From: Streptomyces sp. NRRL WC-3742
GTDB lineage: Bacteria > Actinomycetota > Actinomycetes > Streptomycetales > Streptomycetaceae
DNA length: 41,128 nucleotides
Direction: 5' to 3'
Assembly: GCF_000720635.1 (NCBI RefSeq)
Contig: NZ_JOCF01000072.1
Location: forward strand, 1 to 41,128
Shown here: positions 16,350 through 24,261 of the stretch, one piece after another
Numbering within the stretch: position 1 is the stretch's first letter
Layout: the number at the start of each line of letters is the position of its first letter
Notes under the pieces: generated by a model
What the model saw: only the letters and a program-made list of their open reading frames with translations
Databases searched by the model: none
What the model was told of the DNA's origin: nothing
Translations under genes and position numbers: made by a program

Positions 16350-16661
16350 TGGTGCAGATGTCGGGTGACCAAGCATGCACCGGAAGTGCCGATCAGACGG
16401 GGATCCTGCCCGTTCGTCTGGTCCGGCGGCCCGACAGCGGGTCGGCTGCATGTGGGTGCTCGGCTATCTGCACGCGGTCCGTGGGGCCTTAACTGCGTTG
16501 TCGGTTCGACCTCTTCGGTCCTGACCGGGTCTCGCGGGCCGTGCTTCATTTGTATCGCGTTTCGGGCGAAAGGGGAACCCGAAAGGTGAACTAAGCGGCG
16601 ATTGCCCGTTTTGTGACCTTTTGAGGATGTGGACGGGCGTGTCCCGCCCCGGGCCCGGGTC
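16350..16661. other. Intergenic region between convergent genes
   Basis: 312 bp without a gene. An AT-richer patch at about 16540-16620 includes the inverted repeat TTTCGGG/CCCGAAA (16560-16566/16578-16584, 11-nt loop), which might terminate the minus-strand HAD gene. Nothing else is recognised. Confidence 0.4.
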
Positions 16662-17588
16662 TCAGGCCGCCGGGCGGCGCCGCCGGGCCAGGTACCAGAT
16701 CACCCCGGCCGTCACCGCGGCCGCCCCGACCGCCACCGCCGTCAGCACCGAACCGCTCGGGGCCGAGAACTCCGGGAGCCGGCGCCGCAGTTGCACCGGC
16801 CGGTCGAAGACCAGCACCGGCCACTCCCGGGCCTGCGCCTCCTTCCGCAGCGCGCGGTCGGGGTTCACGGCGGACGGGTGGCCCACCGCCTCCAGTAGCG
16901 GCAGGTCGGTGGAGGAGTCGCTGTAGGCGTAGGAGGAGGCCAGGTCGTAGCCCTCCGAGGCGGCCAACTCCCGGATGGCGGCGGCCTTGTTCTCGGCGTA
17001 GGCGTAGTACTCGATCTCGCCGGTGTAGCAGCCGTTCTCGACCTTGAGCCGGGTGGCGATCACGTGGTCCGCGCCGAGCAGCGCGCCGATCGGCTCGACC
17101 ACCTCGGAGCCGGAACTGCTGACGATCACCACGTCCCGTCCCGCCGCGTGGTGCTGCTCGATCAGTGAGGCGGCCTCGTCGTAGATGATCGGGTCGATCA
17201 GGTTGTGCAGGGTCTCGGCGACGATCTCGCGGACCTGCTGGACGTTCCAGCCCCGGGTGAGCGAGGAGAGGTACTCCCGCATCTTCTCCATCTGGTCGTG
17301 GTCCGCGCCGCCGACCAGGAAGACGAACTGGGCGTAGGCGCTGCGCAGCACGCCCCGACGGTTGATCAGGCCCCCCTGGTAGAAGGGGCGGCTGAACGCC
17401 AGGGCGCTGGACTTGGCGATGATGGTCTTGTCGAGGTCGAAGAAGGCCGCCGTGCGCGGGCCCGCCGGCCTCGGGCGGACGGGCGGGCGGAACTGCTCGG
17501 GCCCGGTGGTCTCGCCCGGGGAGTCGTCGGCGCGGTCGTCGGCGTTCTCGGTGGTGTCCACGGGAACCGAGGATAGAGGGAGCCACAA
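16662..17588 (-). CDS. HAD phosphatase (SerB-like, IB family) with C-terminal membrane anchor
   Basis: 308 aa from a TTG at 17588 with GGAGGG 5 nt upstream; a GTG (VDTTENADD) ten codons in is the alternative. HAD motifs: I FFDLDKTII (nucleophile and acid Asp), II VIVSSSGSEVVEPI, and IV YSDSSTDLPLL. The family includes phosphoserine phosphatase-like enzymes (SerB1, Rv0505c, HAD-IB). The residues around motif I (DKTIIAKSSALAF) are typical of the actinobacterial IB group, and the substrate is unknown. The last 40 residues form one hydrophobic helix followed by ARRRRPAA, which suggests a tail-anchored protein. An HAD gene next to ssd is also seen in M. tuberculosis (Rv3661). Confidence 0.88.
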   Translation of the reverse strand: MWLPLSSVPVDTTENADDRADDSPGETTGPEQFRPPVRPRPAGPRTAAFFDLDKTIIAKSSALAFSRPFYQGGLINRRGVLRSAYAQFVFLVGGADHDQMEKMREYLSSLTRGWNVQQVREIVAETLHNLIDPIIYDEAASLIEQHHAAGRDVVIVSSSGSEVVEPIGALLGADHVIATRLKVENGCYTGEIEYYAYAENKAAAIRELAASEGYDLASSYAYSDSSTDLPLLEAVGHPSAVNPDRALRKEAQAREWPVLVFDRPVQLRRRLPEFSAPSGSVLTAVAVGAAAVTAGVIWYLARRRRPAA

Positions 17589-18310
17589 AACAGCCCTCCA
17601 TTCGGCGTACTCCCGGGCGTGCGGGTTTGTGTTTCTGGCCGCTCGGGTACACCATGGAAGTCACGGATCGTTCGCGACCGTGCTAACCCGGTCCGGCTCC
17701 TCCCCCCCGAGTCGGGCTGTGGATAGACGACCCCCGCTCTCCCCCCCGGCGGGGGTCGTCGCACGTCCGGGGCCATTTTCAGGGCCTGAACGGCTTCGCG
17801 CGGGTGGCTGGGTCTGTCGCCGCCGGCGGTGTACGGGGGGTGTCGACACCCTGGTCGGCGTCCCTCGTTTCGTCACTCTGCGTCGTCGATCGATGTGATG
17901 TGACGCACGTCGCGCGGCCGGTTCCGATCGATGCTTTCCCGTCCCCGAAGGGACGTGCCCGGAGCATCCCGACGGTCTTCCTGCGGCGTTCGGAGTGGAT
18001 GTCCGGTGTCCCGTTAACGGGCCGCGGGGGCCCGCGGTTCATCTCCGTGATCCTCGATCGTCAATTTCTTCACCGATTAGCCCCCCGCCCGGGTGAACGC
18101 TTGGCCATTCGGCACATGGGTTATCCACAGGGAATCGGAACGCCGCTGACGGATTCCGCATCTCCCCCCACCGTGGTCGTCGGCGGCGGTCGCCGGGCAC
18201 GGCCCCAACCCCTTCATCCTCCCCCGGGCCCTGCCTGGCGACCGTCCGCCGGAACCGTCCGACGTGCGCCGTCGGCCCCTCGCGGGGCGGCGGCGCGGAG
18301 GGGAGTCACC
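17589..18310. other. Long regulatory region between HAD gene and tad operon
   Basis: 722 bp without a convincing gene, and the likely promoter region of the tad operon. It contains perfect palindromes GGGTGTCGACACCC (17838-17851) and CCCGTTAACGGG (18010-18021), and a stem CCGCGGG/CCCGCGG just after it. It also has one perfect DnaA-box 9-mer TTATCCACA (18121-18129) and a one-mismatch copy on the other strand (TGTGGATAG, 17718-17726). An AT-richer patch at 18055-18080 may hold a promoter. Confidence 0.55.
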
Positions 18311-19435
18311 ATGTCGACGCCGATCGCCGACCACGTCACCGCCGGGGGCCCCGGGCCCGTAGGGCCGCTCGTCGTCACCGAGGACGAGGGCCTGGCCGAG
18401 CACCTGCTGCGGCTCTGCGCGGCCGCCGGGACGGAGCCCAGGCTGATCCGCGGCGCACCGCCGACGCGCGAGCACTGGGCCGGCGCCCCGCTGGTCCTGG
18501 TCGGGGACGACCAGGCCCAGCACTGCGCCGGACTGGAGCGGCGGGCCGGAGTGCTGTTGCTCGGGCTGGACCTCGACGACCCCGGGGTGTGGGTCAGAGC
18601 CGTCCAACTCGGCGCCGAGCACGTGCTGTTCCTGCCCGACGCCGAATCCTGGCTGCTCGACCGGATCGCCGACGCGGCCGAGGGCGTCGGCTCGCCGGCG
18701 GTCACCGTGGCCGTCCTCGGCGGCCGGGGCGGCGCCGGGGCCTCCACGCTGGCCTGCGCCCTCGCGGTCACGGCCGCGCGTACGGGCCGCCGGGCGATGC
18801 TCATCGACGGCGACCCGCTGGGCGGCGGCCTGGACATCCTGCTCGGCGGCGAGACGGTCCGAGGACTGCGCTGGCCCGACCTCGCGAGCTCACGCGGCCG
18901 GGTCAGCGGGGCCGAGCTGGCCCGGGCGCTGCCCGCGCTCAAACGGCTCTCCACGCTCTCCTGCCTGTCCTGGGACCGAGGGGACACCCTCACGGTGCCG
19001 CCGCAGGCCATGCGCAGCGTGCTGGCCGCCTCCAGGCGGCGCGGCGGGCTGGTCGTGGTCGACGTGCCCCGCCATCTCGACGAGGCCGCCGGGCAGGCGC
19101 TGGAGCAGGCCGACCTGGCGCTGCTGGTGGTGCCGGCCGAACTGCGGGCGGTCGCGGCCGCCGACCGGGTCGCGGCGGCGGCCCGGATGCGGCTCGGGGA
19201 CGTCCGGGCCGTGATCCGTCCCGTGCGCGCCTCGGGGCTCCCCGCGCGCCGGATCGCCCGGGGGCTGCGGCTGGAGCTCGCGGGGGAGCTGGAACCGGAG
19301 CCCGGACTGGCCGGGGACGTCGACAAGGGCGTCCCGCCCGGCAGCCGGGACACGGGGCCGCTGGCGCGCTTCTGCGCGACCTTCCTGAACGAAGTGCTGC
19401 CGCCGGTGCCGGCGGTGGGAGGAGGTGTGTACTGA
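18311..19435 (+). CDS. ssd: Septum-site-determining-like protein Ssd (TadZ/MinD-related)
   Basis: 374 aa; ATG preceded by GGGGAG. First gene of the tad operon. The N-terminal half resembles a response-regulator-like receiver (about 20-120), followed by a MinD/ParA-like domain. The P-loop is GGRGGAGASTLA, lacking the usual catalytic Lys. This is, from memory, a shared trait of the Rv3660c/Ssd group. LIDGDPLGGGLDILLGG and VVVDVPRHLDEAA match the second and third MinD motifs. TadZ proteins place the Tad secretion machine at a cell site, while Ssd of M. tuberculosis inhibits septation when overproduced. The stop overlaps the tadA start. Confidence 0.88.
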   Translation: MSTPIADHVTAGGPGPVGPLVVTEDEGLAEHLLRLCAAAGTEPRLIRGAPPTREHWAGAPLVLVGDDQAQHCAGLERRAGVLLLGLDLDDPGVWVRAVQLGAEHVLFLPDAESWLLDRIADAAEGVGSPAVTVAVLGGRGGAGASTLACALAVTAARTGRRAMLIDGDPLGGGLDILLGGETVRGLRWPDLASSRGRVSGAELARALPALKRLSTLSCLSWDRGDTLTVPPQAMRSVLAASRRRGGLVVVDVPRHLDEAAGQALEQADLALLVVPAELRAVAAADRVAAAARMRLGDVRAVIRPVRASGLPARRIARGLRLELAGELEPEPGLAGDVDKGVPPGSRDTGPLARFCATFLNEVLPPVPAVGGGVY

Positions 19436-20799
19436 TGGTCCGTCTGAGGAGGACACCCGTACGGGGCGGGGCGCCCGCCGCGGGCGACGGTGCGCGGGAG
19501 CACCGTCCGCTCAGGAGCGTGCCGCTGCCCGGTGTGCCGTTGCCCGGGTCGCCGCTCGGTGTGGCGTCCGAGGCCGCGCACGGGCCCTGCCCGTACGGCC
19601 GGACGGCGAGCGAGGAGCGGACGGCGGAGCTGGTGGACGCGGTGCGGCTGCGGCTGGCCGAGTCCGGGGCCGCGCCGACGGCGGGCTCGGTCGCGGCCGT
19701 GCTGAGGGCCAACAGGCCCCCGCTCGGCGGGGACGAACTGCTGGACACCGTGCGCTCGCTGCGCGCCGAACTGGTGGGTGCGGGCCCGCTGGAGCGGCTG
19801 CTGGCGGCGCCCGACGTCACCGACGTGCTGGTGAACGGTCCGGACGAGGTGTGGGTCGACCGTGGCGGCGGTCTGCACCGGGCCACCGGAGTCCGCTTCA
19901 CCGACGCCGAGGCGGTGCGCCGGCTGGCCCACCGGCTGGCCACCGCCGCCGGGCGGCGGCTGGACGACGCCCGGCCCTGGGTGGACGCCCGGCTGCCGGA
20001 CGGCACCAGGCTGCACGCCGTGCTGCCGCCCATCGCGGCGGACTGCACGCACATCTCGCTGCGGGTGTGCCGACCGAGGCCCTTCACGCTCGACGAACTG
20101 GTGGCGGGCGGCGCCCTGCCGCCGGAGGGCGCCGGCCTGCTGGCCGGCATCGTGCGGTCACGGCTGTCGCTGCTGGTCAGCGGGGGCACCGGCTCGGGGA
20201 AGACGACCCTCCTGGCAGCGTTGCTCGGCCTGGTCGGGCCGGAGGAACGGATCGTCGTGGTCGAGGACTCGGCCGAACTGCGACCGGCCCACCCGCACGT
20301 GGTCCGGCTGCAGAGCAGGCCCCCGAACCAGGAGGGGCTGGGCGAGCTCACCCTGCGGGACCTCGTCCGGCAGGCGCTGCGGATGCGCCCGGACCGGCTG
20401 GTGATCGGCGAGGTGCGCGGGGCCGAGGTCTCGGACCTGCTGGCGGCCCTGAACACAGGACACGAAGGAGGCACGGGCACGGTCCACGCCAACACGGCGG
20501 CGGACGTTCCGGTGCGGCTGGAGGCCCTCGGCTCGCTGGCGGGGCTCGACCGCCCCGCCCTGCACAGCCAACTGCGCGCCGCGCTCGACGTGGTGGTGCA
20601 CGTGGCCCGCGAACCGGGCTCGGGGCGGCGCCGGGTGGCGGAGATCCACACGCTGTCGGGCGACGGCGCCGGGCTGGCCGTCACCACCGAGGCGGTCGCC
20701 TTCCCGGCGGCGGGCGGCATGGTGCCCGGGCCGGGCTGGCAGCGGCTGGTGGGGCTGCTGGCGGCGCGCGGGGTGCAGCTGGGCAAGGGGCCGCCGTGA
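19435..20799 (+). CDS. tadA: TadA/CpaF-type secretion ATPase
   Basis: 454 aa; ATG overlaps the ssd stop. Hexameric ATPase that powers assembly of Flp-type pili. After a variable N-terminus come the N-terminal CpaF-like domain (LVNGPDEVWVDRGG) and Walker A GGTGSGKTT (K256). These are followed by the Asp box (IVVVEDSAEL), the Walker B region (RPDRLVIGEVRGAEV) and the His box (GHEGGTGTVHANTA). All elements needed for activity are present. It is the second gene of the tad operon and is followed by a GTGA overlap with a tiny membrane protein gene. Confidence 0.94.
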   Translation: MVRLRRTPVRGGAPAAGDGAREHRPLRSVPLPGVPLPGSPLGVASEAAHGPCPYGRTASEERTAELVDAVRLRLAESGAAPTAGSVAAVLRANRPPLGGDELLDTVRSLRAELVGAGPLERLLAAPDVTDVLVNGPDEVWVDRGGGLHRATGVRFTDAEAVRRLAHRLATAAGRRLDDARPWVDARLPDGTRLHAVLPPIAADCTHISLRVCRPRPFTLDELVAGGALPPEGAGLLAGIVRSRLSLLVSGGTGSGKTTLLAALLGLVGPEERIVVVEDSAELRPAHPHVVRLQSRPPNQEGLGELTLRDLVRQALRMRPDRLVIGEVRGAEVSDLLAALNTGHEGGTGTVHANTAADVPVRLEALGSLAGLDRPALHSQLRAALDVVVHVAREPGSGRRRVAEIHTLSGDGAGLAVTTEAVAFPAAGGMVPGPGWQRLVGLLAARGVQLGKGPP

Positions 20800-20939
20800 C
20801 GGTCACGGTGACGGCCGCTGTGGCCGGGCTGGCGGGCGCGCGGACGCGGGCGGCGGAGCTCGCCTTCGTCCTGCTGCTGATCGGGTGCGCCGTGGGTGCG
20901 ATGGCCCTGCTCGGGGCCTGGGGCAGGAGAAGGCGGTGA
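20796..20939 (+). CDS. 47-residue single-span membrane peptide
   Basis: Starts at a GTG overlapping the tadA stop (GTGA), which couples the two. The product is one hydrophobic helix (LAFVLLLIGCAVGAMALLGAW) preceded by a short N-terminal segment with two arginines and closed by GRRRR. That predicts a membrane peptide with its tail in the cytosol. It occupies the gap between tadA and tadB. I do not recognise a family. It could be a real small Tad component, or a remnant of an N-terminal extension of TadB, whose own first helix is encoded separately downstream. Confidence 0.5.
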   Translation: MTVTVTAAVAGLAGARTRAAELAFVLLLIGCAVGAMALLGAWGRRRR

Positions 20940-21048
20940 GTGTGGAGGCGAAAGGTATGACTGATCGTCAGGTCGCTCTCGGGGGGCCGGCGGTGTCGTG
21001 TGCGGTGCGAAGGGTCCGGTGTCTTCGGTGGAAGCGGAGGTGGGTCGG

Positions 21049-22077
21049 GTGACGCAGAGTCAGATGGCTGTCTGGTGGTCTGCGGTGCTGTGTGTGATTG
21101 CCGTGGCCGGATGGTGCGCGGTTCAGAGGCAGCTGCCGGGAGGCAGGCGTTTTCGGTTGGTGGTCGGCGGTGGTGGGCCGCCGGACTCCGGCGCCTGGGC
21201 GGTTCGGCGGGGCAGGTTGCGGCCGCCGCGCGGCTCTCTGGCCTCCCCGACCTCCCCGACCTCCTTGGCTTCCCTGACAGCCCTGGCGCCTGAACTGCTG
21301 CTCCTGCCGGCCGGTTTGGCCGGGTGGTGGGCCACCGCCTCCCCGGTGCCCGCGGTGGCTGCGGCGCTGGCCGTGCTGCCGCTGCGCAGGTGGCGGCAGC
21401 GGCGGCGCCTGGCGGTGGAGGCCGGGCGGCGCGCGGCGGCCGTGGTGGAGCTGTGCGTCGCGTTGGCCGGGGAGCTGCGGGGCGGGGCGACGCCCGAGCA
21501 GGCGCTGCACCTGGTCACCGCGCGCCTCGCGGCCGATCCGCGGGGGCTGCGCAGGCTCGGCGAGGAGCCGGTGGCGCGGCTGGCGGCCGGCCGGTACGGC
21601 GGGGACGTGCCCGCGGCGTTCCAACTGCTCGCCGAACTCCCGGGCGGGAGCGGGGCGTCGGCGATCGCGGCCTGCTGGCGGGTGGCCTCGGACGGCGGGT
21701 CGGGGCTGGCCGCCGCGCTGGACCGGGTCGCGGAGGCGCTGCGCGGCGAGCGGGCGCTGGCGGAGGAGATCGCCGGGGAGTTGGCCGGCCCCCGGGCCAC
21801 CATCGCCGTGCTGGCGGCCCTGCCCGGCGCGGGGCTGCTCCTGGGTGCGGCACTCGGGGCCCGTCCGCTGGAGGTCCTGCTGCACACGCCCGTCGGGCTG
21901 GGCTGCCTCGCGGCGGGGGCGGTGCTGGAGGGCCTGGGCGTGCTGTGGACGGGCCGGATCGTTCGGGCCGCCGCCAGGGGCGGGTCGGAGGTCCCTGCTC
22001 GCCCGGGCGCTGCGGGAGGTGAGGGCTGCGGGCTTTCGCGGGTGCGGGCGCCCGGAGCGGTGGTGAGGCCGGGGTGA
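21049..22077 (+). CDS. tadB: TadB-type inner-membrane platform protein
   Basis: 342 aa from the GTG at 21049, chosen for the GGAGG upstream; a GTG at 20998 is possible. A first membrane helix (WWSAVLCVIAVAGWCAV), a Ser/Pro/Thr-rich stretch and further helices lead to the type II secretion F domain. That domain begins near VELCVALAGELRGGATPEQALHLV, with ALDRVAEALRGERALAEEIAGELAGPRA as the conserved core and closing helices. It forms the membrane platform with TadC. The C-terminus (after about residue 300) is low complexity. It overlaps tadC by four bases. Confidence 0.88.
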   Translation: MTQSQMAVWWSAVLCVIAVAGWCAVQRQLPGGRRFRLVVGGGGPPDSGAWAVRRGRLRPPRGSLASPTSPTSLASLTALAPELLLLPAGLAGWWATASPVPAVAAALAVLPLRRWRQRRRLAVEAGRRAAAVVELCVALAGELRGGATPEQALHLVTARLAADPRGLRRLGEEPVARLAAGRYGGDVPAAFQLLAELPGGSGASAIAACWRVASDGGSGLAAALDRVAEALRGERALAEEIAGELAGPRATIAVLAALPGAGLLLGAALGARPLEVLLHTPVGLGCLAAGAVLEGLGVLWTGRIVRAAARGGSEVPARPGAAGGEGCGLSRVRAPGAVVRPG

Positions 22078-22850
22078 TGCGGGGGGTGGGTTGGGCGGCC
22101 ATCGGCTGCTTGACGGTGGTCGCGGTGTGGGTGTCGGCCTCGTCGCGGGGGCGGGCGAGGCGGCGGCGGGTGCTCGGAGGGCAGCCGGAACGGAAGGAGG
22201 TGCGGGAACGGGCCCGGCCGGGCGGGGCGGGCGGTGAGCGTGGCCGGCGCGTGGCGCTCGCGATCGTGGCGGGGCTCGGTGCGGCGCTGCTGCTCGGTGG
22301 CGGAGCCGGAGCGGGAGTCGGGCTGCTGGTGGCGGTGGGTGTGCACCGCTGGTCGGCCCGGGCACGCTCGCCGACCGATCGGAGGACGGCTCGGGAGGAG
22401 GAGCTGCTGATCCTGCAACTCCCCCTGGGGGCCGAGCTGTTGGCGGCTTGCCTGGGTTCGGCGGACTCGCCCTCGGCGGCCGTCTCGGCGGTCGGGAGCA
22501 GCGTGGACGCCCCGCTGGGGCCCCGGCTGGTGGCGATCGGGGCCGAACTGGCCCTGGGGGCACCGCCGGAGCTGTGCTGGGACCGGCTGGGGAAGCAGCA
22601 CCCCGCGCTGGAGCCGCTGGCCCGCTGCCTGATCCGTACGAGCCTCAGCGGGGCTCCGGCGGCCGGGCCGCTGATCGGCCTGGCCCAGGGGCAGCGGGCG
22701 GCGGCGGCCCGTGCGGCCCACACCCGGGTCCGTCGGGCGGGGGTGCTCGCCACCGCCCCGCTGGGGCTCTGCTTCCTGCCGGCCTTCGTTCTGATCGGGG
22801 TCGTGCCGGTGGTCGTCGGTCTCACCAGCCGCTTCGCGGAAGCGATGTGA
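22074..22850 (+). CDS. tadC: TadC-type inner-membrane platform protein
   Basis: 258 aa; GTG ATG start overlapping the tadB stop. N-terminal helix, a basic linker, a second hydrophobic region (AIVAGLGAALLLGGGAGAG) and a type II secretion F domain (LLILQLPLGAELLAACLGSADSPSAAV). It ends in a hydrophobic helix (LGLCFLPAFVLIGVVPVVVG). It partners TadB in the Tad platform. It is followed after 35 bp by the interrupted pilin gene, so it was probably the last machine gene before the pilins in the original operon. Confidence 0.88.
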   Translation: MMRGVGWAAIGCLTVVAVWVSASSRGRARRRRVLGGQPERKEVRERARPGGAGGERGRRVALAIVAGLGAALLLGGGAGAGVGLLVAVGVHRWSARARSPTDRRTAREEELLILQLPLGAELLAACLGSADSPSAAVSAVGSSVDAPLGPRLVAIGAELALGAPPELCWDRLGKQHPALEPLARCLIRTSLSGAPAAGPLIGLAQGQRAAAARAAHTRVRRAGVLATAPLGLCFLPAFVLIGVVPVVVGLTSRFAEAM

Positions 22851-22885
22851 CGTGGTGTTCGTCAATCGGAGAGAAGGAGGAATTC

Positions 22886-23026
22886 ATGACCGAGGTGATG
22901 GTGGCGAGGTTCGGTGCCGGGTGGTTGCGGCAGGCGGCCCGTCGGCGGTCGAGGTCGGATGCCGGAATGACCACCGCGGAATACGCAGTGGGGACTTTGG
23001 TTATCTTGGGTAGAAATCAGTCGTAA
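22886..23026 (+). pseudogene. 5' fragment of Flp-type pilin gene (DUF4244), interrupted
   Basis: ATG with a strong AGGAGG-like site (GAGAAGGAGG, 22871-22880). The first 37 codons are a normal prepilin start: a basic leader (RRRSRSDAG) and then MTTAEYAVGT. These give the prepilin-peptidase site (cut after Gly, with Glu at +5 and Tyr at +6, as in Flp pilins). After T37 (ends 22996) the reading enters foreign DNA, adds LVILGRNQS and stops at 23026. The missing remainder of the hydrophobic helix and C-terminus is found at 35838-35939. As it stands the 46-residue product cannot make a pilin helix. The matching gene in M. tuberculosis is Rv3656c. Confidence 0.88.
23000..23006 (+). repeat. Left-end terminal inverted repeat GTTATCT
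   Basis: Four bases inside the inferred left boundary, after the candidate core ACTTTG (22994-22999). Its reverse complement AGATAAC lies at 35827-35833, a few bases inside the right boundary, followed by AGATGG. This fits recombinase arms around a short, non-identical core. Confidence 0.55.
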
Positions 23027-23065
23027 GGCAAGTAAGCCAAGTAGGGTGATCTCTACTTGGCTTAC
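23023..23065 (+). repeat. Left subterminal GTAAGSCAA repeats and perfect hairpin
   Basis: Two direct units, GTAAGGCAA and GTAAGCCAA plus GTAG (23023-23044), face an inverted copy CTACTTGGCTTAC (23053-23065). The second unit and the inverted copy form a perfect 13-bp stem (23032-23044/23053-23065) with an 8-nt loop. A fourth degenerate copy (TTAAAGCAAGTTG) lies at 23082-23094, overlapping the tnpA start. These are likely transposase-protein binding sites that also sit in the tnpA leader, so binding could control expression. Confidence 0.7.
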
Positions 23066-23091
23066 AACTATCCGGGGGGTGTTAAAGCAAG

Positions 23092-24261
23092 TTGGCTACG
23101 TCAGCGATGCTGGCTCGTCACTTCCGTGCCGAGCGCGCGATCTCCGCAGACGGCAGCTCGTTCTGGGTGGTCGTCAACGAGTCGTTCGAGCTCCATGTCG
23201 AGGCGTGCGCGTACCTGGCCGGCCTGCGCAACGGGGGCCGGTCGTGGAACACGGGGAAGACCTACTCGGGGCGGATCGCCCTGTACCTGTCGTACTGCCA
23301 TGAGTTCGGCGTCGACTGGACGCGGCCCTCGCTGGCCCAACTGCACGCCTTGTTGCGGTGGTTGGTCGATGTTCCGCTCCCGCCGCGCGGGCATCGGCCC
23401 GAGGTCGAGCCGAGGTACCGGGACGAGGGCACGGCCAACGCGATCATCGGCACGATCGGGGAGTTCCTGATCTGGTCGTCGCTGCAGGGCTGGGTGCCGC
23501 AGGCGGTGGCCAGCCAGCTGGTGCAGCCCAGGTTCCTGCGGTTCGCCCCGGCGGGCTTCGACCCGGGCGAGGACGGCCAGCGGCGGCACATCGACGGCCG
23601 GCGGATCAAGTTCCGCGTGGCGGTGCCCGGTTACGAGTGGCTCACGGACGACGAGATCAGCCAGATCGTGGCGGTCACGACCCACGCCCGGGACCGGTTC
23701 CTGGTCGTGCTGCTGGCGGTCACCGGGATGCGGATCGGCGAGGCGCTGGGACTGCGGCGCGAGGACATGCACTTCCTGCCGAACTCGTCCTCTCTGGGCT
23801 GCAAGGTCAAGGACGCGCACGTCCACGTGCGCCGCCGGGTGAACAGCAACGGCGCCTACGCGAAGTCCGTCCAGCCGCGGTGGATTCCGGTCGACGACGA
23901 GTCGATCGCGCTCTACACCGACTACCGCTACGAGCGGGACGAGGTGGCGGAGGCGATGGACAGCGACATGGTGTTCGTCAACCTGTTCCGGGCGCCGCTG
24001 GGCAGCGCGATGAAGTACTCGAACACCTACGAGCTGTTCAAGCGGCTGGCCGCCCGGGCGGGCTTCCGGGCCCGGCCGCACATGCTCAGGCACTCGGCGA
24101 TCACCCGCTGGGTGCGCAACGGGGTGAAACCCGACGTGGCCCAGAACATGGCGGGGCATCAGTCCCCGGCCTCGATGGCCCGCTACACCCACGCCACTGA
24201 CCAGGACAAACGTGACGCGGTCGAGAAGGTGGCCGCCAAGTTCAGGGAGACCACAGCGTGA
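23092..24261 (+). CDS. tnpA: Tyrosine recombinase TnpA of Tn554-like element
   Basis: 389 aa from a TTG at 23092, or 384 aa from an ATG at 23107; neither has a strong ribosome-binding site. The N-terminal SAM-like DNA-binding domain spans about 30-155. The catalytic domain holds R214 (TGMRIGEALGL), K258 (YAKSVQPRW), H330 and R333 (HMLRHSAITRW), H356 (AGHQSPASM) and the nucleophile Y365 (ARYTHATD). The set is complete, so the enzyme should be active. In Tn554, TnpA and TnpB are both essential and TnpC sets orientation and frequency. The stop overlaps the next start (GTGA). The leader contains iterated GTAAGSCAA motifs. Confidence 0.93.
   Translation: MATSAMLARHFRAERAISADGSSFWVVVNESFELHVEACAYLAGLRNGGRSWNTGKTYSGRIALYLSYCHEFGVDWTRPSLAQLHALLRWLVDVPLPPRGHRPEVEPRYRDEGTANAIIGTIGEFLIWSSLQGWVPQAVASQLVQPRFLRFAPAGFDPGEDGQRRHIDGRRIKFRVAVPGYEWLTDDEISQIVAVTTHARDRFLVVLLAVTGMRIGEALGLRREDMHFLPNSSSLGCKVKDAHVHVRRRVNSNGAYAKSVQPRWIPVDDESIALYTDYRYERDEVAEAMDSDMVFVNLFRAPLGSAMKYSNTYELFKRLAARAGFRARPHMLRHSAITRWVRNGVKPDVAQNMAGHQSPASMARYTHATDQDKRDAVEKVAAKFRETTA

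Noticed and set aside
22886..23026. 46-residue frame as an intact small gene
   Set aside because: The pilin helix is cut after T37 and the rest of the pilin is found 12.8 kb away; the last nine residues are element DNA.
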